A stretch of DNA of 64,000 nt from Cerioporus squamosus (taxonomy: Eukaryota > Basidiomycota > Agaricomycetes > Polyporales > Polyporaceae), in the NCBI GenBank assembly GCA_022592435.1, contig JABYQS010000103.1, forward strand, positions 62,001 to 126,000, in the 5' to 3' direction. This document shows, in pieces, positions 25,001 to 35,331 of the stretch. The notes below the pieces were generated by a model, which was not told the origin of the DNA, made no database searches, and saw nothing but the letters and a program-made list of their open reading frames with translations. How positions within the stretch are numbered: position 1 is the stretch's first letter; every line of letters starts with the position of its first letter. The translations under genes and the position numbers were made by a program.

Positions 25001-27413
25001 CCTCTCGAATGTACTCAATAGTATGTCTCGTCTCGGCCTTGCCCCATCCTAACTCCCATGTGAAAAGAAGAAAGACAGTGTGCGGAGCCACGGCTTCCAA
25101 GAGCGTCCAGCTGCGATGGATCCAAGGCGTCTCTTCATCAAGGCGGACAAGCCTGCCCATGCCTCCCGGAAGGACCAGACAGAGAGCGCAGGACTTGAAG
25201 ATCCTGCACATGTAGCGGATATGCCAGTCCTTGTCTGCGCGATCCGTCTGGATGATGCAGAGCCTGTCCAGCCAGAGGTAGCGGCATCCTTTTATTAAGG
25301 AGGTGATGCAGGCTTGCTTGAGAACGTCCACCGCGATGGGATCCGCTTGTTCAGCTCCTTCAACGCTGAATGTGGGTCCGGTTGCCGAGTCGGAGTGGAC
25401 ACCGCGCCATGGGTAGGAGACCGCAGAATATGGGAACCGTGGGAAGTCGCCAAACTCCACGACACGGACGACGTCTCGATCTGCGAGTGCTTCACAGTCC
25501 ACCAGACGGATACGGCCAGTGGTTGCGCTCGTTGAGATGCGAAATGAGCGACCTCTCGTGGCTAATGTCTGGGCAGACAATTCAACGATCGCCTGGTGAT
25601 CTCTGTTTGCTATCAGCACAACACGTCTATGAACCCCGAGCAGGATCACTCACGCAGCATTCCCGGTGCATGTGAGCTCTGTAGACCGAGTCAAGCCGGA
25701 ATCAGGGCACTCCAGGAAGAACTCGCGCTTCGGCCACCCCTGACAGGCAAGGAAATCGTCTCCGGTGGTCCTGAGTGTGAAGAAGGAGCGCAGCCGGAAG
25801 TCGCCGGTACGACGCTCCTCTAAGACCATAACCAGGATTTCCTCCACAACATACGAAGGACGTTTGCTTGGGTTGTAGTCCCTGAGCCAACCGAAGACCG
25901 CACCATAGACTACTGGAGAGGAGTCCATGGAGTACTGGGGGCCTGCGTCGAGCTGAGTATCTTCCATCCAGCACGAACCGTCGAGCGCATCCCATGTGAG
26001 GTACGCCGCAACGTCGTCCTTCTTCATGCGGCGGAGCCGTACCGCGGGAGCGATAAACGTCAAGCAACCCAACTGGTCCATGCGGCCTTTGGGAATCTCG
26101 ATATATTGGAATGTCTCGTGGTGCACCAAGTGAGTTATGCCCTCGGACGTCTCGCGAAGCTCTCCATTGGTACGGACGAAGGCGGGTCCGGAAACACTCG
26201 GAAGAGGAAACATTGGTAGAGGTGAGATGTGCTCCTCGCGGTGCAAATGGAGCATGGCACCCAACCAGGCTACACAGCCCTTTGCATCGAGGATCGCTCG
26301 TGCGAGAGCGAGGGTGGCACTGCGAAGATCGTCGGGGTCGAAGGGGGATGGGTCAAGCGTGACGCCGAAGAGACCCATTATGCTGAAGACCATGTCGGTG
26401 GGCCGCGCGGATGTACGCATCATGGCACTCTGCCAGATGGCATACGCACGTTCATCGGCCTCTGCATCGAGCATGGCGATACGAAGTGCAATGATATTGT
26501 GCAATCGATGTTGCCGCCGCCAGAAGGGTACGTCGCCGAGGGTATAGCCCGAGAGCCGCGCTCCAAAGACCACTAGATCCACCGCTGCGGTCTCTGAGGA
26601 GAAAGCGGAGGAGGGAGCGAAGGCGCAACATCCAGCTGACGCGTCCCGTAGGTGGTCGAGGGGTAACATGGCTGATTGACCAGCGACAACTTCTTGCAGG
26701 GGTGGAACGTCGTTGGGGTCGGTGTGAAGCTCCCATCGGAATAGCACGACGACCTCGGGAGGAGCAAGGGCCTCTAAGAGAGTCCAACTTCGATGGATCC
26801 ACGACGTCTCTTCGTCGAGACGTACGAGACGGTGCATGCCACCCGGGGAGACGATGCAGACCTTGCACGACGAGTAGATCCGATGCATGCGCATGATGTG
26901 CCAGTTCTTGTCCTTGCGGCTCGTCTGAATAATGCAGAGGCGATCCATCCATAGATAGGAACATCCTCGCAGGAGAGCCGCAGTACAGGCGTGCCGCAGA
27001 GCGTCCGTCCCGACCGGGTCCGCCTCTTCTGCGCCTTCTACGGCGAATCCGCCGCGGGAGAGTGTGGGACCAGCAGAAACACCTCGCCAGGTGTAGGAGA
27101 CGGCGGCGTATGGCACAACCGGGAAGTCCGCGAACTCGAGGACGCGCAAGGCGCCGTCCAGCACGAAGGCTTGACAGTCCAGAAGGCGGATCCGACACGA
27201 AACTGCTGCAATGCTAAATGGATGGTCCTTAACGTCCAAAGTGACCGCGTGGACGTCAACCACGGTTCGGGGTTCCCTGGATGTGTCGCGAAGGTCAGCT
27301 CATCGACCTCGAATCTTATCATGCTGAAGCGGTATATCCGCAGTGGTTTGTTCATGAAGTACTTACTCGTACTCGCGACATGACGCCTCGGCCGTGAGTG
27401 CAACCTGTGCCAT
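22073..27413 (-). CDS. HET-A: giant protein with three tandem HET (heterokaryon incompatibility) units
   Basis: Read from 27413. Exons 27413-27367, 27276-25654, 25602-24001 and 23951-22073 join in phase to 1716 residues. Each large exon encodes one unit of about 530-620 residues, with an N-terminal HET domain (YAAVSYTWRGV; YLWMDRLCIIQ; WIHRSWTLLEA in unit 1) and a shared C-terminal region around RPTDMVFSIMGLFGVTLDP and WLGA. Unit 2 has YSAVSYPWRGV and YLWLDRLCIIQ. Unit 3 has YTTISYPWRGV, YLWVDTLFIIQ (Cys changed to Phe) and WIHRSWTLQEA. The units are linked by introns of 51 and 49 nt, each joining codons exactly (GC/A and AC/T). Unit 2 has no ATG before its HET domain, and the only ATG before unit 3 overlaps unit 2 coding sequence, so separate genes are unlikely. 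The last unit alone carries a tail ending FYVWTG. Known fungal HET proteins trigger cell death on non-self recognition; that role here is inferred. Confidence 0.8.
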
Positions 27414-28004
27414 GGGGGCTTCGGTATCGCGTCGAGACAGTGGTCGTCCGTGTCGTGGTAAGTTGTGGGAGCTTTCCGCTCACGCAGTCCGCTTCACGAC
27501 CGCAAGCTCCATGATAGAGTTACAGAACACAGATTCTGCGCTGCGCGGGAACGTCGCGCACGTCCCAACTGTCAATGTCACAACATTGTCTAGCCTGTGC
27601 GTCTGAGGTAAGTCATCGAGAATGTACACAAGGGATCTGAACGTAACTACTTACACAGTCATCTTCGATGCCTTCATACGACTGTCCAAGTCTTCCGTCG
27701 CGTCATTCATGTGTATATCAAGAGAACATGTCCTGAGGCCAGATGGGAAGTTAGGAGGATATACGGACTCATCATGCTGGTGGTAGTGATCGAAGTCGCG
27801 AATGCGGGCCCAGCTGACCAGGCCGCCTGCCGATCAAGGCTTTCTCCGCTCTTCGCTGTTCCCAGCACCTTGCCTCTCCCCACCACCAGCAGTAGCCTCC
27901 TCGCTCTTTGTAGCTGCTGCTCAGTGCGCAAGAGTCAAGCCCGCCAAGCTTTCACGACGCTCACGACAGTCTACTCGACAAAACCCCATACACAGACCGG
28001 AGAA
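27414..28004. other. Divergent intergenic region, HET-A / secreted protein
   Basis: 591 bases between the starts of HET-A (minus) and the cysteine-rich secreted protein (plus). It should hold both promoters. A C/T-rich stretch (27850-27960) precedes the plus-strand start. An open frame that begins upstream of 28005 is an in-frame extension without a signal-peptide-like start and is not used. Confidence 0.45.
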
Positions 28005-29001
28005 ATGGCACGCTACAGTTCGCTCGCGGTCTTCCTTGCGCTACTCTCCTTCTGGTCCTCGAGCATTCTTTCTGCATTCGCGTCGCCTTTCCTGCCGTTG
28101 CCAACGCAGTTCCGATACTTGAACGACTTCGCGCCTGTGTCGCCACGCGGGGAGCCAGGGTTGGCGTTGGCAAGCCGGACGGACGGAGACTCGGGCGAGC
28201 CTCAGTTCCCCGACCAGCCCCCGTCGTGCCCTATCTGCGCGGAGAACTTCGACAGCATTGATAGCTGTGCGCAGGCTGCGCCTGTCCTGCAGAACTTTTC
28301 TATGGTGAGTGTGTTCTATGACTTCGCACTTTTGTTCCATTGGAAGAGGGATGCGGAGAGAAGGTCAAGGATGGCCGCTACGTACTGCCCAACTTTATTC
28401 TCGCGATGTGAGATCTAGGTAGCCCTCGGTCCTTCCAGGAAGGATCCATACCCTGATCACTTGGCATGGGATGTCGTGTCGGTTTTCATGTCTGCCACCT
28501 TCGACGTAGGGTGACCATTGACCTTCAAATGTTCGTAGATCATCTTCAATCCTGGCGCGTTCATCGACGTCATTAAGTGCGCCTGCGCAGACACCTTCCA
28601 GAGCAGTAAGTCCTCATTGGTTCGGTCTATTTGCTGCCAGCATCTGACCACTCGACCTCGTAATGCAGCGTACCCGCAATGTGTCGACTGGTAAGTGTGC
28701 CCAATGCTCGTTCATGGGAGATATTGCCTGACATCCGTATTTCGACAGCTTCATTCAGACAAATCAGACGCAATACCTGAACTCCTCAGACCTCCCGGCA
28801 GTAGTCGACGGTATGCGCAAGATTTGCGCGCTCGAGAGCACGCTCCTGGGCGGAGTAGCGACTGCAGATGGGGAGGTTACTCCTACGTCGAGCATTCCTG
28901 TCGCTACGCCGACATCGTCGAATGCCGCTGTCCCTCTCCCTTCATTATGGAACGCGTGCGTGGTCGCGGTAATCTTCAGTGTCAGTGCAGCCCTGCTCTG
29001 A
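28005..29001 (+). CDS. Secreted cysteine-rich protein with GPI-type C-terminus
   Basis: Exons 28005-28304, 28539-28605, 28669-28690 and 28749-29001 join in frame to 213 residues. A strong signal peptide is visible (SLAVFLALLSFWSSSILSAFA). The cysteines sit in short motifs: CPIC, DSC, CACADTF, QCVDC and KICALE. A Ser/Thr-rich stretch (PTSSIPVATPTSSNAA) follows, then a hydrophobic tail (ACVVAVIFSVSAALL) typical of GPI attachment. It is expected at the cell surface. I do not recognise a named family; the spacing does not clearly match the eight-cysteine CFEM pattern. The first intron (234 nt) is longer than its neighbours and could hide another small exon. It sits between the two HET genes, with no evidence of a functional link. 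Confidence 0.72.
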
Positions 29002-29635
29002 GTCTCCCTGCACTTCTCGAACCAGAGTCTGGATGATGGACGCGCTGTGATCATGGACCGAGGTTTTGCTGGAGGAGAGCTTATTTATACCCTAACTTTT
29101 ACGGTCTCTTCGCTATCTCACAGTGACCGCTGCTAACGACTTCTAACGACATGTAATGACATCACGACGTTATGTTGTACCCTTCTGCTGTTGACAGTAT
29201 CACTTCGTGTTGTGCAGTAAAAAAGTGCTTATTGCCATAGCGATGTCGTTGCCTGCTGAATGTAAGTGACACTACTCAGATCAAGGACGCAGACCTGCGC
29301 AGTCACGCGTAGCGGAGTGCAGCTTGTTAAACAGTCAGAGCTTGTGTCGTCCACATCGTATCGAATGAACTACGGAATGGCTGTTGTCAATGTATATGTC
29401 CTTGTCCTCGATAATAGTACCGCCATTCACGCCATACTTGAGTAGAGTACAATTGAACGAGAAGCGTTGCTTCGTACATGGCGCTGGTTCGCGGAAGTTG
29501 CCTTTCCGGGAATATTAAGGATGTGCGGCTACACGTGCTGTGAACCTCCTCCCCAACCACCACTACCTTGCCTCCGTAACTCCCAAAACCCCCTCCAACG
29601 ATACGAAGCCGACACCGCAACTATTGAACTGTGTC
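29002..29635. other. Intergenic, no gene seen
   Basis: AT-richer than the surrounding coding DNA, with the 3' tail of the secreted protein gene and the promoter of the APC/C activator gene. The frame of the latter stays open upstream to 29540 but without an ATG. Confidence 0.45.
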
Positions 29636-31530
29636 ATGAACGACAAGAATGCAAACTTACAGACCCCCGGGCCGTCACGCAAACGCGGCCTGGTCCCGGG
29701 AACGGTGACGCCCAACCTGTACTCTGCAGCAAAACGGAGGCGGATGTCCCTTGCGGACGAGGACGAGAGGGAGTTCGAGACGTTTGGAGGAGAGTTTGGA
29801 CATGCTGGCAAGGTCGATGTGGTAAGTCTCTGTTTCTACTCCTCTGGTCGAAGCGATTCTGGTATCCGGGCGCGATTGTGGCTGCGAGACGCGATCGGTC
29901 ACACCCTGGGGTCGATCTCGGTGCTTACTGGGCGACTGAGTCAAACCTCTTTGCGCAGTAGCGTAGGGTTCACTGTCTCCGAGGGTGTGTTTGGATGGTT
30001 GATGCGTTAGTTGGACCTCGAACTGGTTGGGAAAGGATGATATCGGAAATGAGCGCATGAGAAGCGTTCGAAACTATCCATGTGCACGAGACTGATGCAA
30101 CCTCTGTTTAGTCCGACCGCTTCATCTCCGCACGCAAAGACCGCGCGATGCCATTACAGACCACTCCGCGGACTCAACGGATAGCCAAGTTCTTCGGTCT
30201 GGCGGATGACCGAGTCCTCAAGTTCACAGACCCCAACACAGAGAAGCCCGGGAACAACTCGTACATGAACCGACATCGGTTCAACTTCTACCAGTTGTTG
30301 AAGAAACCCCATCAAATCCCTCAAACGTCTGCTGAGGCGCACTTGGGCGCACGCAAGCAGTTCATACTCGCACTCGACGGGCCTGGCATCCCCACAGACC
30401 TGTTCGCGTACCCGATATCGTGGTCCATGCGCAATGCCATCGCCGTCGCGTGTGGACTCGATGTGTACTACCAGGACCTCACGTCGCGCAAGATCTCACA
30501 CCTGTTCAAGCTGCCCCAGCGTAACCGGGGCCGGCTGATCAGTATCGAATGGTCACCGCAGAGACCTAGCGTCATCGCTGCGGGTACGATGAACGGCGAG
30601 ATGCAACTCTGGGACGCGGACACGACCACACGACTTGGTCTCTGGCAGGAGGAAGGCGATGCCGACGTTGGTGGGCTCAGCTGGACTGGAGACCTGCTCG
30701 CTGTTGGGATGGGCGATGGTGGGATTTCGCTGCATGACACGCGGTCCCCATCTCGAGTTGGGCGCATCGAGGCGCACAGGGATAAGGTGCACGGGCTTCG
30801 TTGGCGGCACGACGGCAACTATTTGGCGAGTAGCGACCAGGCAGGCGTTGTGCAGATCTGGGACGCGAGGGCAAGCAAAGCCCTTACGTCCACAAACAGG
30901 TGGGGCAGCAAGATGAAGCACCATGCGCCAATCAAGGTAAGTATCAGTAACCTCATGCGCTAGACCGCAAGCTGACTTCAACCTTCACTGCAGGCCCTCG
31001 CGTGGTGTCCATGGAAGCCTGAGCTGCTCGCAACGGGTACGATGCATCCCGACGGCAAGATACGCGTCTGGAACATCAACAACACGTTAGGCACCGCGCC
31101 TCCCCTGCACATTATTCCGCTCAACACGTCTATCACCTCTCTTCTCTGGTCGCCCCATTGCAAAGAATTGCTTTCCACGCATGGCATGTCGTGGCTCCCG
31201 CGCGGCGGTGCTAGCGAGTCTTGCCCGAGCGTCGTGGGTGGAGATGCGGGACCGAGCACGTCCCGTCGGCGCAACAACCGCGAGCGGGCTGTCCCGGCCA
31301 AGACCCACCTGACGAACTCGCTCACGGTACACTCATACCCGAGTCTCCGCCGTGTGGTTAGCGTGGCCGCTCACACGGGCCCGGTCGGGCACAGCTGCCT
31401 GAGCCCTGATGGGACGATGGTGTTCACCATTTGCCCAGTCGAGGAAGCGATGAAGATGTGGCGGGTATGGGGCGTCCCTGAGAAGGCCGAGCGGCGCGAG
31501 AGCGTGTTCGACAAGTGCACGATCCGGTGA
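29636..31530 (+). CDS. Cdc20/Fizzy-family APC/C activator (WD40 protein)
   Basis: Substrate-recruiting co-activator of the anaphase-promoting complex, a nuclear/cytosolic ubiquitin ligase controlling mitotic or meiotic exit. Exons 29636-29821, 30112-30936 and 30994-31530 give 515 residues. The N-terminal region is basic (GPSRKRGLVPGTVTPNLYS, AAKRRRMS). The C-box region reads SDRFISARKDRAM, with Ser where most members have Pro in DRFIP. The propeller starts near LDGPGIPTDLFAYPISWS, with WD-type repeats at LISIEWSPQR, MQLWDADTT, VHGLRWRHDG, VQIWDARASK, LAWCPWKPELLATG and IRVWNIN. The protein ends CTIR, the Ile-Arg tail that docks onto APC/C TPR subunits. No KEN box is seen. Divergence from canonical Cdc20 and Cdh1 suggests a meiotic type such as Ama1/Mfr1, but that is a guess. 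Intron 1 is 290 nt. Confidence 0.88.
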
Positions 31531-32031
31531 GCTGCTCCTCGCCACGTTTGGGTGTTATCGTGTCTCGTGCCTCGGGTGCGAAGCTATGTCGATATCTGGA
31601 AGTCTTCCTGCTTTGTATGATGCTACGTTGCTGTGCCGGGTACATATGTCCATGCTGTGCGTGCATGCTTGTAATAGATTATATCAGTCGCTCTTTCGAT
31701 GGACTCCCGCTGACGTCGAGTATGTACGTGTTTGTATCGCTTGGTATTGAAACTTGGCTTTTGACCTTCCCCTTTCGCCCATCCAAGAGCGCACAGGCTT
31801 ACGGTGAGTCTTCTGTGCCGTTGAGTTAGGCCGACACCGTCTTACTTACCGCGTGCTTCTCAGACATGAGTCGTGGGGGCATTGACTATCCGCGAACTTC
31901 CCTGGCGCGTACCGGGCAATGTCACGAACGTCGTAGGCCGACCGATTGTCCACCTGCCGACGTCACTCGCATGGAAGGCGTGGTGCACATCTACTAATAG
32001 CTGAGCTGCAGTGAGCACCCGGAGACCTACC
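31531..32031. other. Intergenic, no gene seen
   Basis: 501 bases holding the 3' end of the APC/C activator gene and the promoter of the peroxidase gene. Nothing else is recognisable. Confidence 0.45.
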
Positions 32032-33135
32032 ATGCCACCCTCAATGGACGACACGCACTCCTACATTGCGCCCGACGCGAGCGACAGTCGCTCGCCCTGC
32101 CCCGCATTGAACGCCCTAGCCAACCACGGATACCTGTGAGTCCCTTCCCCGAAGTCTGGATGCGCTGAGCTCATCAAAGAGGTGCCATTAGACCACATGA
32201 CGGACGTAACATAACCAGCTCGCAACTGATCTCCGCCCTCCGCAACGTCTACCACATCTCCCTGCCACTCGCAACTGCGCTCGCCATTGGCGGAGTCGCG
32301 CTTGTGCGGGAGCTGGTCTGGCATCCGGCGCGTGCTCGACCTGCACGAGCTCGCGCGACACAATACGATCGAGCACGACGGATCGCTCGTGCACGACGAC
32401 GCCTTGAGCCAAGACGCGCCTTACGCGCCCGTCGAGGTCGACGACGCACTCCTCCACCACCTCCTCTCCGCCGGCTCGAACTCGAACCTCACCGCCGACT
32501 CCGCCTCATCGCACTCGAGCTCCGACGCGGACTCCGAGTCCAGCCAGTACAGCGACGAGCGCGAGGACCGGGAGCGGGCACGGGAGCGGGCTTGGCGCGA
32601 GGGCAGCTTGACCCTCGAGCAGCTGAGCCGGGCCCAGGTTACGCGATGGCGCCAGGCGCGCCCGCTCGATGGCCTCCACACGACCTTGGCCAGGGGCGAG
32701 GTCGCTTTGTTGTTCAGTGTCTTGGGCGTGCGCGAGGACGTTGGCTCGGGTGCGAGCACGGACACGAGCACGGTCGCGAACAGCTGCCCTACGCTCGGGC
32801 TCGGGCACTCGGACGAGCTTCGGCTTGACGATGCGCCACGAAACAAGAACAGGGACACCGGTGCGCCTGGGTCGGCAGTGGGCGACCAGAGCGAGGGTGG
32901 CGCGGAAGTACCAATTGGACGGCCACCCGCGGCGCTGGACAGACGGGACGCTGTTGTGGTGCCCAAGCGGTTCCTTGCTCAGTGGATGGGCGAAGAGCGG
33001 CTGCCGGAAGGGTGGCAACGTCCTCAACGTGTAATTGGGCTCTCGGTGATCCATGGACTCGTGAAGGAGGTTAAGATTTCGAGGCTCCCATGCTGGAGCA
33101 GCAGGCGGCAGCGGAGAAGGCTGAGGTGTTCGTAG
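32032..33135 (+). CDS. Heme-thiolate peroxidase (chloroperoxidase/unspecific peroxygenase family), frameshifted
   Basis: Haloperoxidase/peroxygenase-type enzyme using H2O2 at a Cys-ligated heme. Exon 1 (32032-32135) holds SPCPALNALANHGYL, whose PCP Cys is the proximal heme ligand. After a 56-nt intron, exon 2 starts at 32192 (PHDGRNITSSQLISALRNVY). The distal-pocket motif is HNTIEHDGSLVHDD, the family EHD...E region. The C-terminal family block is RFLAQWMGEERLPEGWQRPQ. The frame shifts by one extra base near 32300, between LAIGGVAL and the SGIRRVLDLHELARHN segment, with no intron possible. There is no signal peptide, so it belongs to the intracellular subset. A Ser/Asp/Glu/Arg-rich insert (about 32480-32620) is unusual for this family. 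Confidence 0.78.
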
Positions 33136-33329
33136 AGCGTACGCCGACGCCGCAGTAGCTAACGGATGGGTGACATTGGGCGTTCGTTTATTTGGGTGAC
33201 GCGGGTTCGGTACATAATACATTCCTTTCCTTGCTACAGAGCGATACAGAGCGAGATGAGAGAATGCGACGGATATGAAGACACTTGGGTGTTATACAGA
33301 GCGAATCTAAACCACAACCGAGACCATGC

Positions 33330-35007
33330 TCACTCACCAGACATAGACGGGGACCGGGGAGGACCAGCGGTGGCTGCCGCAGGTGAGTCTGTGTCCTCCC
33401 AGGCTCCGTCGTCTTCGGCTGGTTCGTCACCCTCCACGACTCCCTCCAGATGTTCTGCCGCAAGCCTCTGCTCCTGCATCTCAATATCGGCCATGTATCG
33501 GGCGTAATCCGGCTCTGCCTGCAGCTGCACGGTGGAGCGCCAGAGCTCGTACGCCGTCTTGACGATGTGGTGATACGAGCTGTGGGGGTGGAGACATTTG
33601 AGCGCCTGGTCGGGATCGAGGAAGTACGTCTCGTAATTCTCCTCGTCCGGCATGCGCGTGTCATGGTCGGGAACCTAGTCACATTGCTATATAAGATTCA
33701 GAACACAAGAGATAGCGGAAGAGGGACGTACAGCGTCCTCGGCGACCTGCCCGATGTACCAGAACGTAAGGTATTCCCCTCCACGTCGATTGCGCCCGCC
33801 CTGATGGTTGCCATACTCGAGCATGGACACGAAGATAGGCTCGGTAACGGGGCGCAGGCGGTAGTGGTCCAGCGACGTCAGAGGGGCGGGGGCGTTATGC
33901 TGCATGATCACCGGGAGGAATTCTGTGTGGTAGCCGGACTGTGGGTGCATCAGTTGTTGTGGCGAGATAGCATGCACGAGGTGGAGGTGCATTCCGCTCA
34001 GGAGATGCGTGTCGTGGTCACGCAAGGAGCAATGGAGACAGCGGTGCCCGAAATTTAGCCTCGACGATGGGTCGTAGACTCATAACTTCTCCGTCACAAT
34101 CCAGATCTGCACTGCCTGCTGCACCTCGAAGATATGTACAGTGCTGGAACAACGGCCACGAGAAAGCTCCCGCTCGTAGTACACAGACGTGACATCAGTC
34201 AATGCATCTTCAAGTCATCTCTTGAGGGCGCCGAAGCGACCTCAACCACTCCGAGAGTGTATAGTTCGTCTTTACCCCATCCTGATATTGTGGCGCACGA
34301 GTAGCGGAAAATTGGCACGTTGATCGTGCCCAACTCGACGAAGCACAACCACGATCGGATAGGTTGGAACCATGACCCTCCAAGAGGCAGAAGGGAGGAA
34401 GGAGGGACACACGCACCTCTTCGTACGCCTCTCGAAGAGCTGTCTGCTCGAGAGTTTCCCCAACATCCTTCCTGCCCTTCGGAAGAAACCATCGGTGATG
34501 CGTACGGCCTTGCGCATCCTGCTCCGCCTCGTGCAGAAGCACGATCTTGCCCGTGGAAGGCTGGATGATTACCATGCCGGAGCCCAGCATGAAGTCTTCG
34601 GCGAAGAAGAGACTGTCAGGTACCGCAGGTGATGACATCTTTGAGAACTCTGTGGGCTGATCTCGGCGAGAGCGGTGTTCCTGAGCTCTGACACGAGCAG
34701 AGGATGCACTAGAGGAGATAGAGCCATTGGAGCGAGACGAACGCTGCGCAGGAGATGCCTGATGGTTCTGCGAAGAACGGGTCTGCTGGGGAGAGATCTG
34801 GGTCTGACTCTGAGCACTGTGGTGGCTCTCTAAGGTCTGCGTGGTTTGCGGAGTCTGAGAAGTCCGGTGCGGCTGCGTTGGCCGGGCCCGAGGGTGGTTC
34901 TGAGTTTGCGCAGGAGCAGAGGTAGACGAGTTCGGGTTTGCGCGGGCTCGCTGCTGCGCATCGCTCGATAGCAGTCGAGTGAGTGACCATCGGCTGGGAT
35001 TCGCCAT
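33330..35007 (-). CDS. Nudix hydrolase
   Basis: Hydrolase of nucleoside diphosphate derivatives; the substrate is unknown, and diphosphoinositol- or dinucleoside-polyphosphate-type enzymes are possible. Read from 35007: exon 1 (35007-34417), a 478-nt intron, exon 2 (33938-33732), then exon 3 to 33330. The Nudix box is GRKDVGETLEQTALREAYEE, ending exactly at the exon 1 donor, and exon 2 opens with SGYHTEFLPV in frame. Exon 2 also carries TEPIFVSMLEYGN and GGEYLTFWYIGQVAEDA; exon 3 starts near MPDEENYETYFLD. One extra base near 33665 is needed to join exons 2 and 3, so either an indel or a non-obvious splice is present. Residues 1 to about 125 are Gln/Ser/Pro-rich and disordered. The catalytic domain proper starts near SLFFAEDFMLGSGMVIIQPS, so an internal Met near 34636 could be an alternative start. 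Confidence 0.82.
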
Positions 35008-35331
35008 GCGGTTCACTGGAGCACTTCAGGGTATTCAACGATATCGGCCAGTTAGAGTTGTTCGGAGTAGGGGGACAAGAGAGAGGTGGCTGGCAGGAGG
35101 TTGCAACATGAGGGAAACATATGTATGTTGGCGCCCACACCTTGGTCCGTGTCGCTCATCATCAAGCTTTAGCCACCATCATCACCTCCTTGTCGCCGGC
35201 AATATTGACAGTTACTGTTGTTTGTGAGTGAAGTTGCTCATACATAGAACGGTGTGATTGAGTCCTTGTAGAGACCACAGGATCCTAGGATATGTCACGT
35301 CCAAGGTCAAAGACTCATTCACGAACAGAGA
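35008..35331. promoter_or_regulatory. Divergent promoter region, Nudix / HET-B
   Basis: 324 bases separate the Nudix ATG (minus) from the HET-B ATG (plus), so both promoters lie here. A stretch of pyrimidine-rich CATCATCACC-type repeats is at about 35155-35190. No TATA box of standard form stands out. Confidence 0.4.

Noticed and set aside
23955..25649. HET unit 2 as an independent gene
   Set aside because: It opens with GTG inside an intron, has no ATG before the HET motifs, and joins in phase to units 1 and 3.
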